DNA of 64,000 nt from Flavobacteriales bacterium (GCA_023382455.1 JAHDVX010000001.1:217571-281570), one strand, 5' to 3'. Shown: positions 42,789 to 52,040, numbered from the stretch's first letter. A program made the numbers and translations. The notes: generated from the sequence alone by a model not told the origin.

Positions 42789-42857
42789 CGGGCTGCGTGA
42801 GGGCATCACGCAGGTGTACGAGGTGTACAGGAAGTACGAGGGGGCGAAGGTGTGAGG
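42789..42857 (+). pseudogene. Diverged duplicate of the fcl 3' end
   Basis: Reads GLREGITQVYEVYRKYEGAK and Val before a stop, versus [20 protein letters not shown] and Val in fcl. Coding changes are conservative (Asp-Glu, Ala-Val, Lys-Arg), which points to the tail of a related functional fcl rather than random decay. No upstream part of the gene is present. Confidence 0.85.
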
Positions 42858-42921
42858 GGGCCGAAAGCCCTTATCGCAGTGGGCGATCGCGGGTCTCCCA
42901 GGCCCGTCCCATCTTGCCACA

Positions 42922-43464
42922 ATGAAGCTGCTTGTGTTGGCGCTTTCGACCTTGCCGGTACAGTTGTTGGCCCAGGCCGATACGGCAGCGGCCCTGCGAA
43001 CCCCGCCCCCAACGTACACAAGCAACCTGGGTATTGGCCTGGGCATTGATCACGGCGGGATCGGCCTGCAATTGCAATACCGGCCTGTTCCTCCTTTGGC
43101 ATTCTTCGTCGGCGGCGGTTATGCCCTCGCCGGCCTCGGGTACAACTTGGGCATGCAGGTCCGGCTGTTGCCGAAAAAGAAATGGTGCCCTTATGTGGCC
43201 GGCATGTACGGCTATAATGCAGCGATCCGGGTGCGGGACCGACCGGAATATGACCAGCTCTATTTCGGCCCCTCAGCGAGTATCGGCGTGGAGGACCACA
43301 ACCGCTTCGACTATGGCCGCTTTTGGAGCTTCGGACTGATTCTGCCCTTCCGGCCGCAACAATTCACCGACGACCTTGACGCGCTGAAACTGAAGCCGGA
43401 CATCCAGATCTACTCCGAACCACCGGACATCCTCGGGTCGGTGAGCCTGCATTTCGGATTGTAG
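42922..43464 (+). CDS. Outer membrane beta-barrel-like exported protein
   Basis: 180 residues with signal peptide (LLVLALSTLPVQLLAQ). The rest shows alternating amphipathic strands with many Gly and aromatic residues (NLGIGLGIDHGGIGLQLQYR, AFFVGGGYALAGLGYNLG, SVSLHFGL at the end), as in small outer membrane barrels. No named family recognised. It stands between the MntA/HepT region and a Wzi-like gene. Confidence 0.75.
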   Translation: MKLLVLALSTLPVQLLAQADTAAALRTPPPTYTSNLGIGLGIDHGGIGLQLQYRPVPPLAFFVGGGYALAGLGYNLGMQVRLLPKKKWCPYVAGMYGYNAAIRVRDRPEYDQLYFGPSASIGVEDHNRFDYGRFWSFGLILPFRPQQFTDDLDALKLKPDIQIYSEPPDILGSVSLHFGL

Positions 43465-43521
43465 GGGGCCGCCCCCTTGCATCCGCGTCAAGAGGCAGCG
43501 GACCCGCGCAGCGGGCTGGAT

Positions 43522-43529
43522 TACCTTCG
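43522..43529 (+). promoter_or_regulatory. TAnnTTTG-like promoter element for the first Wzi/RemB-like gene
   Basis: TACCTTCG, one base off consensus, 18 bp before the ATG at 43548. Confidence 0.45.
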
Positions 43530-43547
43530 GCGCCGGTCCAACCGCGG

Positions 43548-45128
43548 ATGTCCTACTTCCCCACCCGCATATCATCCGTGCTATGGGCTGTCCTGCTCTG
43601 CTGGGCCGCCCACGCCCAGCAGAACGACATCCCGCTGAGCCGGGAAATTTACCAAGACCTGGACCGCAACGGTGCCGCCAAGGGCAGCACCATGCACACC
43701 GGCCTGCGGCCGATCATCGAGAGCCGTGCCGACCTGCACAACGTGTTGGGATACCGGCGCGATAGCGTGCCGCAGTACTACTGGATCACCGCCAAGCTCT
43801 TCAAGGAACACCTGGTGGAGGTGCGCGAAGGCGGCTTCCACCTCACCATCGACCCCGCCTTCCGCTTCGAGTTGGGCAAGGATCTCCGCGAGGGCAGCGA
43901 GTATGCGGACAACACGTTGCTGCAGCAGAACAGCCGCGGATTCCGCCTGGCCGCCGACCTGGGGCCCACGGTATCGTTCCAAAGCATGTTCATGGAGAAC
44001 CAGGCCACCCCGCCGGGTTACCTCTTCGGGTACACGCAGCAGCATGGGGTAATGCCGGGCCAGGGACGCATCAAGGCCTTCAACACCAGTGGGCTGGACT
44101 TTGCCTGGGCCGCGGGCAACGTGAGCTGGACGCCGCGCCCGTGGATCAATGCGCAACTGGGCCGCGGAAAGCACTTCGTGGGCAACGGCTACCGCTCGGT
44201 GCTGCTGAGCGATAACGCGAACCCTTATCCCTATGTGAAGCTCAGCGCGCTCACCAACAACAGGCGGATCCAGTACACGGCCATCTTCGCCAAGCTGCAG
44301 CACGTGGGTGTGGCGGACCGTCTGCCCACGGGCGAGGCGGGCGAATCGCTCTTCTGGTGGAAGCGGGCCACCTTCCTCCACGCCAGCATCAACCTGGGGC
44401 CGCTGCAGCTGGCGGTGTTCGAGGGCACAATGTGGAAGACCATCGACACCAGCGGGGTGATGCCGTTCAACGCCATGGAGATCAACCCGGTGATCGGCCT
44501 GAACACGGCCGTGAACGGTTTTGATGGCCGCAACACCCAACTGCTCGGCCTGGATGCCAAGTACCGGGTCACCGACAAACTCTTCGTGTACGGCCAATTC
44601 GCCCTGACCGACCCCGGCGAGGGCCGCCATGCCTGGCAGGCCGGCTTCCAGGTGTTCGACATCTTCCGCCACGACCTGCACCTGTTGGCCGAGTACAACC
44701 AGGCCACGCCCTTCGCCTATACCAAGGGGGATCCCCGCATGAGCTGGACCCATGACAACCAGCCCTTGGCATCGCCGATCGGGACGGACTTCAGTGAGGT
44801 GGTGGTGCGCGCGGACCTCGGGATCCTGCGGCGGATCCGGCTCCAAGGCGAGCTGAGCCTGCTTACGCATCCGTGGGGGCTGAACATGACCGATGTGGCG
44901 GGCGCGGACATCTTCGGGCCTCCCCGGGGAACCGGTGCCGCCGGCTGGTACCGGGACCGGCTTTTCGCGGGTTTCTTCGCCAGTTACCGGCTGAACCAGA
45001 TGTCCAACATGCAGCTCACCCTGGGCTATTCCATGCGGGACCTGCGGCCGGGCCCCACCGGGCAGGACAGCGGATACCTTCATGTCGCCTTCCACACCGG
45101 CCTCTTCAACCGCTACTACGATATTTGA
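43548..45128 (+). CDS. Wzi/RemB-like outer membrane barrel protein (first copy)
   Basis: 526 residues with signal peptide (SVLWAVLLCWAAHAQ). The signature NAQLGRGKHFVGNGYRSVLLSDNANPYPY followed by YTAIFAKLQ resembles the capsule-assembly Wzi fold and the Bacteroidota RemB-type gliding-associated proteins. Predicted to be a beta-barrel. A paralogue lies at 46256-47848 with a polyprenyl-phosphate sugar transferase between them, so a role in surface polysaccharide attachment is inferred. Confidence 0.75.
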   Translation: MSYFPTRISSVLWAVLLCWAAHAQQNDIPLSREIYQDLDRNGAAKGSTMHTGLRPIIESRADLHNVLGYRRDSVPQYYWITAKLFKEHLVEVREGGFHLTIDPAFRFELGKDLREGSEYADNTLLQQNSRGFRLAADLGPTVSFQSMFMENQATPPGYLFGYTQQHGVMPGQGRIKAFNTSGLDFAWAAGNVSWTPRPWINAQLGRGKHFVGNGYRSVLLSDNANPYPYVKLSALTNNRRIQYTAIFAKLQHVGVADRLPTGEAGESLFWWKRATFLHASINLGPLQLAVFEGTMWKTIDTSGVMPFNAMEINPVIGLNTAVNGFDGRNTQLLGLDAKYRVTDKLFVYGQFALTDPGEGRHAWQAGFQVFDIFRHDLHLLAEYNQATPFAYTKGDPRMSWTHDNQPLASPIGTDFSEVVVRADLGILRRIRLQGELSLLTHPWGLNMTDVAGADIFGPPRGTGAAGWYRDRLFAGFFASYRLNQMSNMQLTLGYSMRDLRPGPTGQDSGYLHVAFHTGLFNRYYDI

Positions 45129-45140
45129 CGCCGCATCCAC

Positions 45141-46259
45141 GTGAAAGAGCACGGCTACATATTGCTCATGGGCTTTCTCACCGCGTTCTTCGTGGTGCTG
45201 TTCACCATGCCCAGCCTGATCAAGGTGGCGCGCATGAAGCACCTGGTGGACGAGCCCAGCGAGGAGCGCAAGCTCCACCACCGGAGCATCCCCACCATCG
45301 GGGGCATCATCATCTTCGCCGCCATCATCTTCAGCTACAGCCTGTGGTTCCCCACGGCGGGCAAGGTGGCCAGCCTGGCGCTGCAGGACTTCAAGGGGCT
45401 CTATGCCGAGATGGGCGCGGCCTACGATGATTTCAAGACCGTGATCGCGGCCATGGTGCTGCTCTTCTTCATCGGGGTGAAGGACGACATCATCGGCTTC
45501 AGCCCCGTGAAGAAGCTGGTCGGCCACTTCGTGGTGGCGTACATCCTGGTGGTGGTCGGCGATATCCGCATCCACGGCATGCACGGCATCCTGGGCCTGT
45601 ACGAGCTGCCCCACGCCGTCAGCATCGGCTTCTCCTTCTTCACCTACATCGTGCTGGTGAACGCCTTCAACCTGATCGACGGCGTGGACGGCCTGGCCGG
45701 CGGCATCGGCCTGATCAGCGCGGCCACCTACGGCACGTGGCTCTACTGGGCGGGTGATGTGCCGCTGGCCTTGCTGGCCTTCACCCTGGCAGGCGCCTTG
45801 GTGGGCTTCCTGGTCTTCAACACCCATCCGGCGCGCATCTTCATGGGCGACAGCGGCTCGCTCATCATCGGCGCCATCCTCAGTGTGCTGGCCATGCGCG
45901 TGGTGGACCACGACGTGAGCCGCCTGCCGCAATGGCTGCGCACCGTGCCTACGCCCCTCTTCGCCATGGCTGTCATCGGCTATCCGCTGGTGGACACCTT
46001 CCGCGTGTTCATCGTGCGCATGGCGCGCGGCAGATCGCCGTTCCAAGCGGACCGGAACCACATCCACCACCGCTTGATGACGCTGGGGCTGGGCCATTTG
46101 GGCACCGTGCTCGTGCTCTACGGCTACTCCATCCTCGTCATCCTGCTCGCCCTCTCCACCCGCGACGTGCGGCCCAACAAAGGCCTGTTGCTGCTCGGCG
46201 GTGCGGCTTTCGCGCTGGCCATGTTGCCCTTCGCCTTCCGCAAACGCGCCAAGGCATGA
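45141..46259 (+). CDS. Polyprenyl-phosphate GlcNAc-1-phosphate transferase-like protein (WecA/TagO, MraY superfamily)
   Basis: 372 residues from a GTG, about ten transmembrane helices. Motifs: KHLVDEPSEERKLHHRSIPTIGG, FIGVKDD, the catalytic NAFNLIDGVDGLAGG and HPARIFMGDSGSL, and the HIHHRLM near the end. It transfers a sugar-1-phosphate to undecaprenyl phosphate, starting a surface glycan. Lies 12 bp after the first Wzi-like gene and overlaps the second by 4 bp, so the three are an operon. Confidence 0.92.
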   Translation: MKEHGYILLMGFLTAFFVVLFTMPSLIKVARMKHLVDEPSEERKLHHRSIPTIGGIIIFAAIIFSYSLWFPTAGKVASLALQDFKGLYAEMGAAYDDFKTVIAAMVLLFFIGVKDDIIGFSPVKKLVGHFVVAYILVVVGDIRIHGMHGILGLYELPHAVSIGFSFFTYIVLVNAFNLIDGVDGLAGGIGLISAATYGTWLYWAGDVPLALLAFTLAGALVGFLVFNTHPARIFMGDSGSLIIGAILSVLAMRVVDHDVSRLPQWLRTVPTPLFAMAVIGYPLVDTFRVFIVRMARGRSPFQADRNHIHHRLMTLGLGHLGTVLVLYGYSILVILLALSTRDVRPNKGLLLLGGAAFALAMLPFAFRKRAKA

Positions 46260-47848
46260 GCCGCCGGTGGCTCGCGTGGGTGCTGCTCTTTCCTGCCGCC
46301 GCCTGCGCGCAGCAAGGCTTACTGCCCCTGGGGAGCACGGTGGACGCCCCCTACACCGCCCTGATGCACCGCCGTGATGTGGCGGCCCACAGCGCCATCC
46401 GGCCTTACCTGCGCGAGGACCTCAAGGCCTTGCCCGGCGCGGACAGCCTGCTGCCCGCCGCCTGGAGACCGTGGCTGCAACGCATGGGCGACCCGTCCCG
46501 GCGGTGGTACGGCGGCCCCTTGGTGGATGCCCAGGCCGGCGCCTCCCTGGCCGGTGATGAGGGCTTGAAATACCGCGTCGGGGCGGGTGGTTGGCTGGAG
46601 TGGAGCGCCCACCCCCGTTGGAGCCTTGGCGCCAGTGCCCAGGCATGGACCGAGCAGCTGCCCAACTACCTGGACCGCTTCGCCCATGTGCAGGAAGTGG
46701 TACCGGGCGAAGGTTACGCGCAGCGCCTTGACGATGCCGTGGCCCACATGGACTGGACCGCCTACGCGGACTACAAGGCGGGCGAATACTTCCACTTCAC
46801 CCTGGGCAAGGGCCGCAACAGCTTCGGCGAGGGCTACCGTTCGCTCTTCCTGAGCGACGAGGCATACAGCTATCCCTACTTCAAGGTCACCACCACGGCC
46901 TGGCACTTCCGCTACGTGAACCTCTTCACCCTGATGCGCGACATCCGCGGTGCGGGTGGTGATCCGGTACGGTTCGCCACCAAGCTCACCAGCATGCACT
47001 ACCTCAGCTGGAACATCTCCAGGCGGGTGAACGCCGGTTTCTTCGAGGCCATCGTGTGGCAGGATAACGACCCGGACTATCCTCGGGGGCTGGACCTGAG
47101 CTACGTGAACCCGGCCATCTTCTACCGCCCCGTGGAGTTCGGCCTTGGATCGCCGGACAATGCGCTGATGGGCGCGGCCCTGAACGTGAAGGCCGGCCGG
47201 CGCATGCTGTTCTACGGGCAGGTCATCCTGGATGAATTCCTGCTCAGCCATGTGCGCGCCGGCGATGGTTGGTACGGCAACAAACAAGGTGCCCAGCTGG
47301 GCGTGGTGGCCCACGGCCCCTTCAGGGTGAACGGCCTTACCCTGCGGGGCGAGGTGAATTACGTGCGCCCCTTCATGTATGCGCACACGGACAGCCGGCA
47401 GAACTATGCCCACTTCGGCCAACCCTTGGCGCATCCGTACGGCAGCGGGTTCATGGAGGCGCTGGTGCAAGGGGAATGGCGCAAGGGCCCGTGGCTGGTA
47501 TCACAGTTGTTCAGTGCGGCCATCATGGGGCAGGACACCACCTTCGGCCCGGGAAGAAACCACGGCAACAACATCTTCCTTTCCGACAGCGACCGGCCGA
47601 CCCTACCGGGCGGGACCAGGCCCCAAGACCTGGGCTACCGGATCGGCGACCCCGACCGGACCTTGGTACTGCACAACGAACTGCGGGCCGGGCGCTTCCT
47701 GGACGCACGCAGCGGCTGGATGCTGGAGCTGGCCTGGACCCTGCGGTCCGAGACCTCCGAATGGGGTCCGGACAGGCTGACCAACTATGCCCGGGTGGGG
47801 CTGGCGGCCCACTTGAACGGCCCCCACCCACTGCAAACGGTGCGTTGA
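46256..47848 (+). CDS. Wzi/RemB-like outer membrane barrel protein (second copy)
   Basis: 530 residues from the ATG at 46256 that overlaps the preceding stop (ATGA). Signal peptide WVLLFPAAACAQ. Contains FHFTLGKGRNSFGEGYRSLFLSDEAYSYPYFK, the counterpart of the motif in the gene at 43548, and the same general barrel pattern, but overall divergence is high. Likely works with its paralogue in presenting a surface polysaccharide or gliding component. Confidence 0.75.
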   Translation: MSRRWLAWVLLFPAAACAQQGLLPLGSTVDAPYTALMHRRDVAAHSAIRPYLREDLKALPGADSLLPAAWRPWLQRMGDPSRRWYGGPLVDAQAGASLAGDEGLKYRVGAGGWLEWSAHPRWSLGASAQAWTEQLPNYLDRFAHVQEVVPGEGYAQRLDDAVAHMDWTAYADYKAGEYFHFTLGKGRNSFGEGYRSLFLSDEAYSYPYFKVTTTAWHFRYVNLFTLMRDIRGAGGDPVRFATKLTSMHYLSWNISRRVNAGFFEAIVWQDNDPDYPRGLDLSYVNPAIFYRPVEFGLGSPDNALMGAALNVKAGRRMLFYGQVILDEFLLSHVRAGDGWYGNKQGAQLGVVAHGPFRVNGLTLRGEVNYVRPFMYAHTDSRQNYAHFGQPLAHPYGSGFMEALVQGEWRKGPWLVSQLFSAAIMGQDTTFGPGRNHGNNIFLSDSDRPTLPGGTRPQDLGYRIGDPDRTLVLHNELRAGRFLDARSGWMLELAWTLRSETSEWGPDRLTNYARVGLAAHLNGPHPLQTVR

Positions 47849-47878
47849 CCCCCGCCTGATCCTATTCCCGGCTTGCCT

Positions 47879-47886
47879 TACTTTCG
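47879..47886 (+). promoter_or_regulatory. ctaB: TAnnTTTG-like promoter element for the cytochrome oxidase accessory operon
   Basis: TACTTTCG, one base off consensus, 8 bp before the TTG start at 47895. Confidence 0.5.
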
Positions 47887-47894
47887 CCCCCGCT

Positions 47895-48791
47895 TTGGAA
47901 ACACACGAAACAGTTGCCGCACGGCCCGGGGTCGTTGCGAAATTGAGGGACCTGGCGCTGCTGTTCAAGCTGCGTGTCACCTCCATGGTGGTCATCAGTG
48001 CGGTGCTGGGCTACGGTATGGGCGTGGCACCGGGCGAATTCAGCCTGCTCAATGCCCTCCTGCTCGGGCTGGGCGGTCTGCTGGTCACCGGTTCCTCCAC
48101 CGCGTTGAACGAAGTGATCGAGGTGGAACAGGACAGCCGGATGGAGCGCACCAGCCAGCGCCCCCTGGTACGCGGCACCATGAGCATCACCGAGGCGCTG
48201 ATCATCTCCTTGGTGGCCGGCGCCACGGGCACCGCGCTGCTCTGGCTGCTCTTCGGGCAGTTGGCCGGGCTGCTGGGCCTGCTTTCCCTGTTCATCTATG
48301 TGGCCATCTACACCCCGCTGAAGCGCTTCACCCCGTGGGCGGTGCTGGTGGGGGCCATTCCCGGTGCACTTCCCCCCATGATCGGCCATGTGGCCGCCGT
48401 GGGCAGCTTCACCTTGGGTGCGGGATTGGTCTTTGCCGTCCAGTTCATGTGGCAGTTCGCGCATTTCTGGAGCGTATCCTGGCTGCTGCATGACGACTAT
48501 GCCAAGGCGGACTACCACCTGCTGCCCTCCCGCGGCGGCCGCGACTCCTTCTCCGGCTTCCTGATCGCGGCCTACACCTTCTTCCTGCTGCTCACCGGCC
48601 TGCTCCCCTGGGTGTTCGGCCTCACCGGCCACTGGTCGGCGCTGGTGGCGGTGGTGCTGGGCCTGTACATGCTCTTCCACGCGCTCCGCCTGATGCGTTC
48701 ACTGGACAAGGCCGATGCACGCCGCCTGCTATTCGCCGGGTTCCTTTATCTGCCGGTGGTACTGCTGACCTACGCATTGGACAAGCCATGA
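47895..48791 (+). CDS. ctaB: Protoheme IX farnesyltransferase (heme O synthase)
   Basis: 298 residues starting at a TTG just after a promoter-like element; no better ATG exists before the conserved core. UbiA-type prenyltransferase with the signature TALNEVIEVEQDSRMERTSQRPL and nine hydrophobic segments. It farnesylates heme B to heme O for the terminal oxidase. First gene of a tightly packed run through 52320. Confidence 0.93.
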   Translation: METHETVAARPGVVAKLRDLALLFKLRVTSMVVISAVLGYGMGVAPGEFSLLNALLLGLGGLLVTGSSTALNEVIEVEQDSRMERTSQRPLVRGTMSITEALIISLVAGATGTALLWLLFGQLAGLLGLLSLFIYVAIYTPLKRFTPWAVLVGAIPGALPPMIGHVAAVGSFTLGAGLVFAVQFMWQFAHFWSVSWLLHDDYAKADYHLLPSRGGRDSFSGFLIAAYTFFLLLTGLLPWVFGLTGHWSALVAVVLGLYMLFHALRLMRSLDKADARRLLFAGFLYLPVVLLTYALDKP

Positions 48792-49516
48792 GCGTTGAAA
48801 CAACGGCCTCCCCGGCGCAGCCCAGCCGGATCGGGACGGCGAAGAAGGGGCTCACCTACCTGCTTTTCTTCTCCATCGTGATGTTCTTCGCTGGGCTCAC
48901 CAGCGCGTACCTCGTCAGCAAGGGAGGAGCCACCTACTGGGTACACATCCGCATGCCGGCCCCGTTCTGGTGGAGCACGGCCTTCATCCTGGTGAGCAGT
49001 GCCACCATGCACATGGCCCTGCTGCAGGCACGCAAGGACCGGAAGCGCGCCGTGGCCCCGTGGGTGCTGTTCACCTTGGGCCTTGGGCTTTGCTTCACGG
49101 TGAGCCAGTTCAAAGGCTGGGGCGACCTGTGGGACAACGGGCTGGCCTTGGTGGGCCGGCTGAAAAGCGTGGGGGCGGAATACGGCAAGGACTACACCAT
49201 TGAGCGCCGCGGGCAGACGCTGGTGTTGCACGGCGGCGAGTATTTCCTGCCGGAGGACACGGCCTTTGAGCACTCGCTGAACGCCGAGATGGCCGAGACC
49301 TCCAACGCCGCCAGCTCCTATTTCTACGTGCTCACCCTGGCCCACTTCGCGCACATCATCGGGGGCCTCATCGCCCTGGTGGTCATTGCGGTGAAGGCCG
49401 CCCTTGGACGTTACGGGGCCGCCGACCACCAAGGGCTTTGGGCCGGCACCGTGTTCTGGCACTTTTTGGCCGCCGTTTGGGTCTACCTGCTTTTGTTCTT
49501 GGTCTTCGTTCATTAA
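48788..49516 (+). CDS. Cytochrome c oxidase subunit III family protein (first copy)
   Basis: 242 residues; the ATG overlaps the ctaB stop. Five transmembrane helices with GLTYLLFFSIVMFFAGLTSAYLV, the FWWSTAFILVSS helix and the C-terminal HFAHIIGGLIALVVIAV...FWHFLAAVWVYLLLFLVF typical of COX3. A soluble-looking ~45-residue insert (KSVGAEYGKDYTIERRG) lies in the middle. Structural subunit of an aa3-type oxidase; subunits I and II are not in this window. Confidence 0.9.
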   Translation: MSVETTASPAQPSRIGTAKKGLTYLLFFSIVMFFAGLTSAYLVSKGGATYWVHIRMPAPFWWSTAFILVSSATMHMALLQARKDRKRAVAPWVLFTLGLGLCFTVSQFKGWGDLWDNGLALVGRLKSVGAEYGKDYTIERRGQTLVLHGGEYFLPEDTAFEHSLNAEMAETSNAASSYFYVLTLAHFAHIIGGLIALVVIAVKAALGRYGAADHQGLWAGTVFWHFLAAVWVYLLLFLVFVH

Positions 49517-49539
49517 CATTGCCCTCCGAAATTCTTCCC

Positions 49540-50397
49540 ATGACAGGTGAAGCTTCCAAATCCATCAGCAACACGCTCCCGTGGGACGGTGGGCGATCCC
49601 CGTTCAGCCTCAGCTATGGAAAGCTGATGATCTGGTTCTTCCTGGTGTCCGACGCACTGACCTTCACCGGTCTGTTGGTGGCCTACGGGTTTGCCCGCCA
49701 TGCGCTGGCCCCCGGCATGGAATGGCCGGTCGGCGAGCTCGTCTTCAACACCTTCCCCGGCGTCAGCGGCCCTGCGCCCTTGATGTACGTGGCGTTGATG
49801 ACCTTCATCCTGATCATCAGTTCGGTGACGATGGTGCTGGCCGTGGAAGCCGGGCACCGCATGGACAAGAAGGGCGTGGTGAAATGGCTCTTCCTCACCG
49901 TTCTGGGCGGCCTGTTCTTCCTGGGCTCGCAAGCTTATGAGTGGACCCACTTCATCCACGGCAGCCATGCCCGGGTGACCTTGGCGGACGGCCGCATCGC
50001 CCACTTGGCCTCCAATCCGCACCACGGCGAATCCATCGACCCGGCCACGTTCTCCATGACCTTGGGCAACAGCTACACCGTCGGAGGCGGCGAGGTGGTC
50101 TCCGGCCCCGAGGCGTACAAGCTTTATGAAAGCGCCATCTCCGTGGTGAGCGGCGCCAACATGACCGAGAACGAATACGGCCCGCCCTCCTACGCCAACT
50201 TCTTCTTCTTCATCACCGGCTTCCACGGTTTCCACGTCACCACCGGCGTGATCCTCAACATCGTGGTGCTGTCCATGGCGCTCAAAGGAGTATTCCACCG
50301 CCGCGGCCACTATGAAATGGTGGAGAAGGCCGGCCTCTACTGGCACTTCGTGGACCTTGTGTGGGTGTTCGTGTTCACCTTCTTCTACCTGGTTTGA
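49540..50397 (+). CDS. Cytochrome c oxidase subunit III family protein (second copy)
   Basis: 285 residues from the ATG at 49540. COX3 helices at FSLSYGKLMIWFFLVSDALTFTGLLVAYG and HGFHVTTGVILNIVVLSMAL...GLYWHFVDLVWVFVFTFFYLV. It carries an enlarged loop (about 115-215) between helices. Two successive COX3 genes are usual in Bacteroidota oxidase operons. Likely part of the same complex as the first copy. Confidence 0.92.
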   Translation: MTGEASKSISNTLPWDGGRSPFSLSYGKLMIWFFLVSDALTFTGLLVAYGFARHALAPGMEWPVGELVFNTFPGVSGPAPLMYVALMTFILIISSVTMVLAVEAGHRMDKKGVVKWLFLTVLGGLFFLGSQAYEWTHFIHGSHARVTLADGRIAHLASNPHHGESIDPATFSMTLGNSYTVGGGEVVSGPEAYKLYESAISVVSGANMTENEYGPPSYANFFFFITGFHGFHVTTGVILNIVVLSMALKGVFHRRGHYEMVEKAGLYWHFVDLVWVFVFTFFYLV

Positions 50398-50431
50398 CCA
50401 AACGCCTTCGCCGGGGCCCCGGCGCCTAGCA

Positions 50432-50800
50432 ATGGAACGAGACGACATCATTGAATACAGCCTGAACGCCGGCCACAGCGAGGAGCAGGGCCGGGTGATC
50501 CGCAAGAAGATCTACTTCGTCACCATCCTGCTTTCGGTGATCACCACCTTGGAGGTGGCCCTGGGCGTATTCTGGACCCAGTTCTTCCCGAACGCGTGGC
50601 ATTGGGTGAAATGGGCGTTCATCGTGATGACCTTGGTGAAGGCCTCGTACATCGTGATGACCTTCATGCACCTGGGCGATGAGCGCAAGAATATCCGTAG
50701 CATGATCCTCATCCCCTACTTCCTGTTCCTGATGTACATGGTGTTCATCCTGATCTGGGAAGCGGGCTACGTGCACATGGTATTGAGCACCCTCCTGTGA
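50432..50800 (+). CDS. Cytochrome c oxidase subunit IV-like protein
   Basis: 122 residues from the ATG at 50432. Three transmembrane helices (VTILLSVITTLEVALGVFW, WAFIVMTLVKASYIVMTFMHLG, MILIPYFLFLMYMVFILIWEAGY) as in the prokaryotic COX4 family, preceded by an acidic N-terminus. Small stabilising subunit of the oxidase. Its TGA overlaps the GTG start of the SCO gene. Confidence 0.88.
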   Translation: MERDDIIEYSLNAGHSEEQGRVIRKKIYFVTILLSVITTLEVALGVFWTQFFPNAWHWVKWAFIVMTLVKASYIVMTFMHLGDERKNIRSMILIPYFLFLMYMVFILIWEAGYVHMVLSTLL

Positions 50801-51495
50801 ACGGAACGATCCGACCGGCGAGCAAGGGCAGGAAGTTCCTGCTGCTCATCATATTGCTTGTGCTGGTTCCCTTTGCCATTTTCCTGGGCAAGGGCAGCCG
50901 CAACCACTACCTGTACCTGCCCTACCTCGGGGAGCGCGAAGTGGTCAGCCCCGGTGATACGACCTACTTCACGGTTCCTCCCTTCCATTTCACGGACCAG
51001 GACGGACGTCCGTTCACCGACAAGGACACGGAAGGCAAGGTACTGGTGGTGGATTTTTTCTTCACCAGATGCACCAGCATTTGCCCGAAGATGAGCGTGC
51101 AGATGCAGCAACTGCAACTGCAGATGGCCGGTGAATCCCGCTATGACGATGTACTGTTCCTCAGCCACACGGTGGACCCGGAGCACGACACGCCCGAGGT
51201 GCTGAAGGCCTACGCAAGAAGGCTCGAGGCGGATTCCACCCGCTGGAAGTTCCTCACCGGCAATGCCCCGAACATCTACCGCCAGGGCAATCTGGGCTAT
51301 CTGCTCAGCGCAGGCACGGACAGTACATCGGCCGAACAGTTCGTCCATTCGCCGCAGTTCGTCCTGGTGGACAAGCGCCGGCACATCCGGGGCATGTATG
51401 ACGGCACCAGCACCGATGCCATGCACGAGCTGATGACGGCGCTGAAGATGCTGCTGCACGAGGAGACAGAGCGCGCCAACGGCACCTTCCGATGA
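50797..51495 (+). CDS. SCO family copper chaperone
   Basis: 232 residues from a GTG overlapping the previous stop. One N-terminal membrane anchor (FLLLIILLVLVPFAIFLG) and a thioredoxin-like domain with the copper-binding CxxxCP (FTRCTSICPKMS) and a later His in FVHSPQFVLVDK. SCO proteins deliver copper to the CuA site of oxidase subunit II. Overlaps the next gene by 4 bp. Confidence 0.92.
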   Translation: MNGTIRPASKGRKFLLLIILLVLVPFAIFLGKGSRNHYLYLPYLGEREVVSPGDTTYFTVPPFHFTDQDGRPFTDKDTEGKVLVVDFFFTRCTSICPKMSVQMQQLQLQMAGESRYDDVLFLSHTVDPEHDTPEVLKAYARRLEADSTRWKFLTGNAPNIYRQGNLGYLLSAGTDSTSAEQFVHSPQFVLVDKRRHIRGMYDGTSTDAMHELMTALKMLLHEETERANGTFR

Positions 51496-52019
51496 GCCGC
51501 CGATCCATCGCGCGAAGGCCTTGGTTCGCCGTGTCGGTCCTGAGCGCCTTGGTCCTGTCGTTGATCGGCTTCCTGCATTTCGGCCCCAAGATCATTCCCC
51601 TGGACCATCTCCATCCGGGTACGTTGCCCCGGTTGAACGCGGTGCTCAACGGAACCTGTGCCTTGGTGCTGATCGCCGGTTGGATAGCCATCCGGCGCAA
51701 GGACGTGCTGGTGCACCGCCGGTTGATGGGCCTGGCCGTGGCGTTGTGCGCCGCCTTCCTGGTCAGCTACGTGTTGCAGCACGGCACCTTCCCCTCGGTC
51801 AAATACGGCGGTGCCTATGGATGGGCCTACTATCCCGTACTGATCTCGCACATCTTGTTGGCGGCCGTCATCGTGCCCATGGTGCTCACCACACTTTTTC
51901 ACGCACTACGGGGCAATTTCCAGCGGCATCGGCGCATCGCACGGTGGACCCTGCCCATCTGGCTGTACGTGAGCATCACCGGGGTGCTGGTCTACCTCTT
52001 CTGCGCCCCGTATTACTGA
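51492..52019 (+). CDS. DUF420 integral membrane protein
   Basis: 175 residues, five transmembrane helices, with conserved His residues at helix ends (LHPGTLPRLNAVLNG, HRRLMG, HILLAAVIVPM, RHRRIARWTLPIWLYVSITG). DUF420 (YozB-like) proteins are regularly encoded in oxidase assembly operons; the exact role is unknown. Coupled to the SCO gene by a 4-bp overlap. Confidence 0.9.
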   Translation: MSRRSIARRPWFAVSVLSALVLSLIGFLHFGPKIIPLDHLHPGTLPRLNAVLNGTCALVLIAGWIAIRRKDVLVHRRLMGLAVALCAAFLVSYVLQHGTFPSVKYGGAYGWAYYPVLISHILLAAVIVPMVLTTLFHALRGNFQRHRRIARWTLPIWLYVSITGVLVYLFCAPYY

Positions 52020-52040
52020 GCCGCCGCGTTCGCGCATGCT

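Noticed and set aside
43581..46097. An 838-codon minus-strand frame opposite the Wzi-like and WecA-like genes
   Set aside because: Shadow of two well-supported plus-strand genes; composition is antisense-like.
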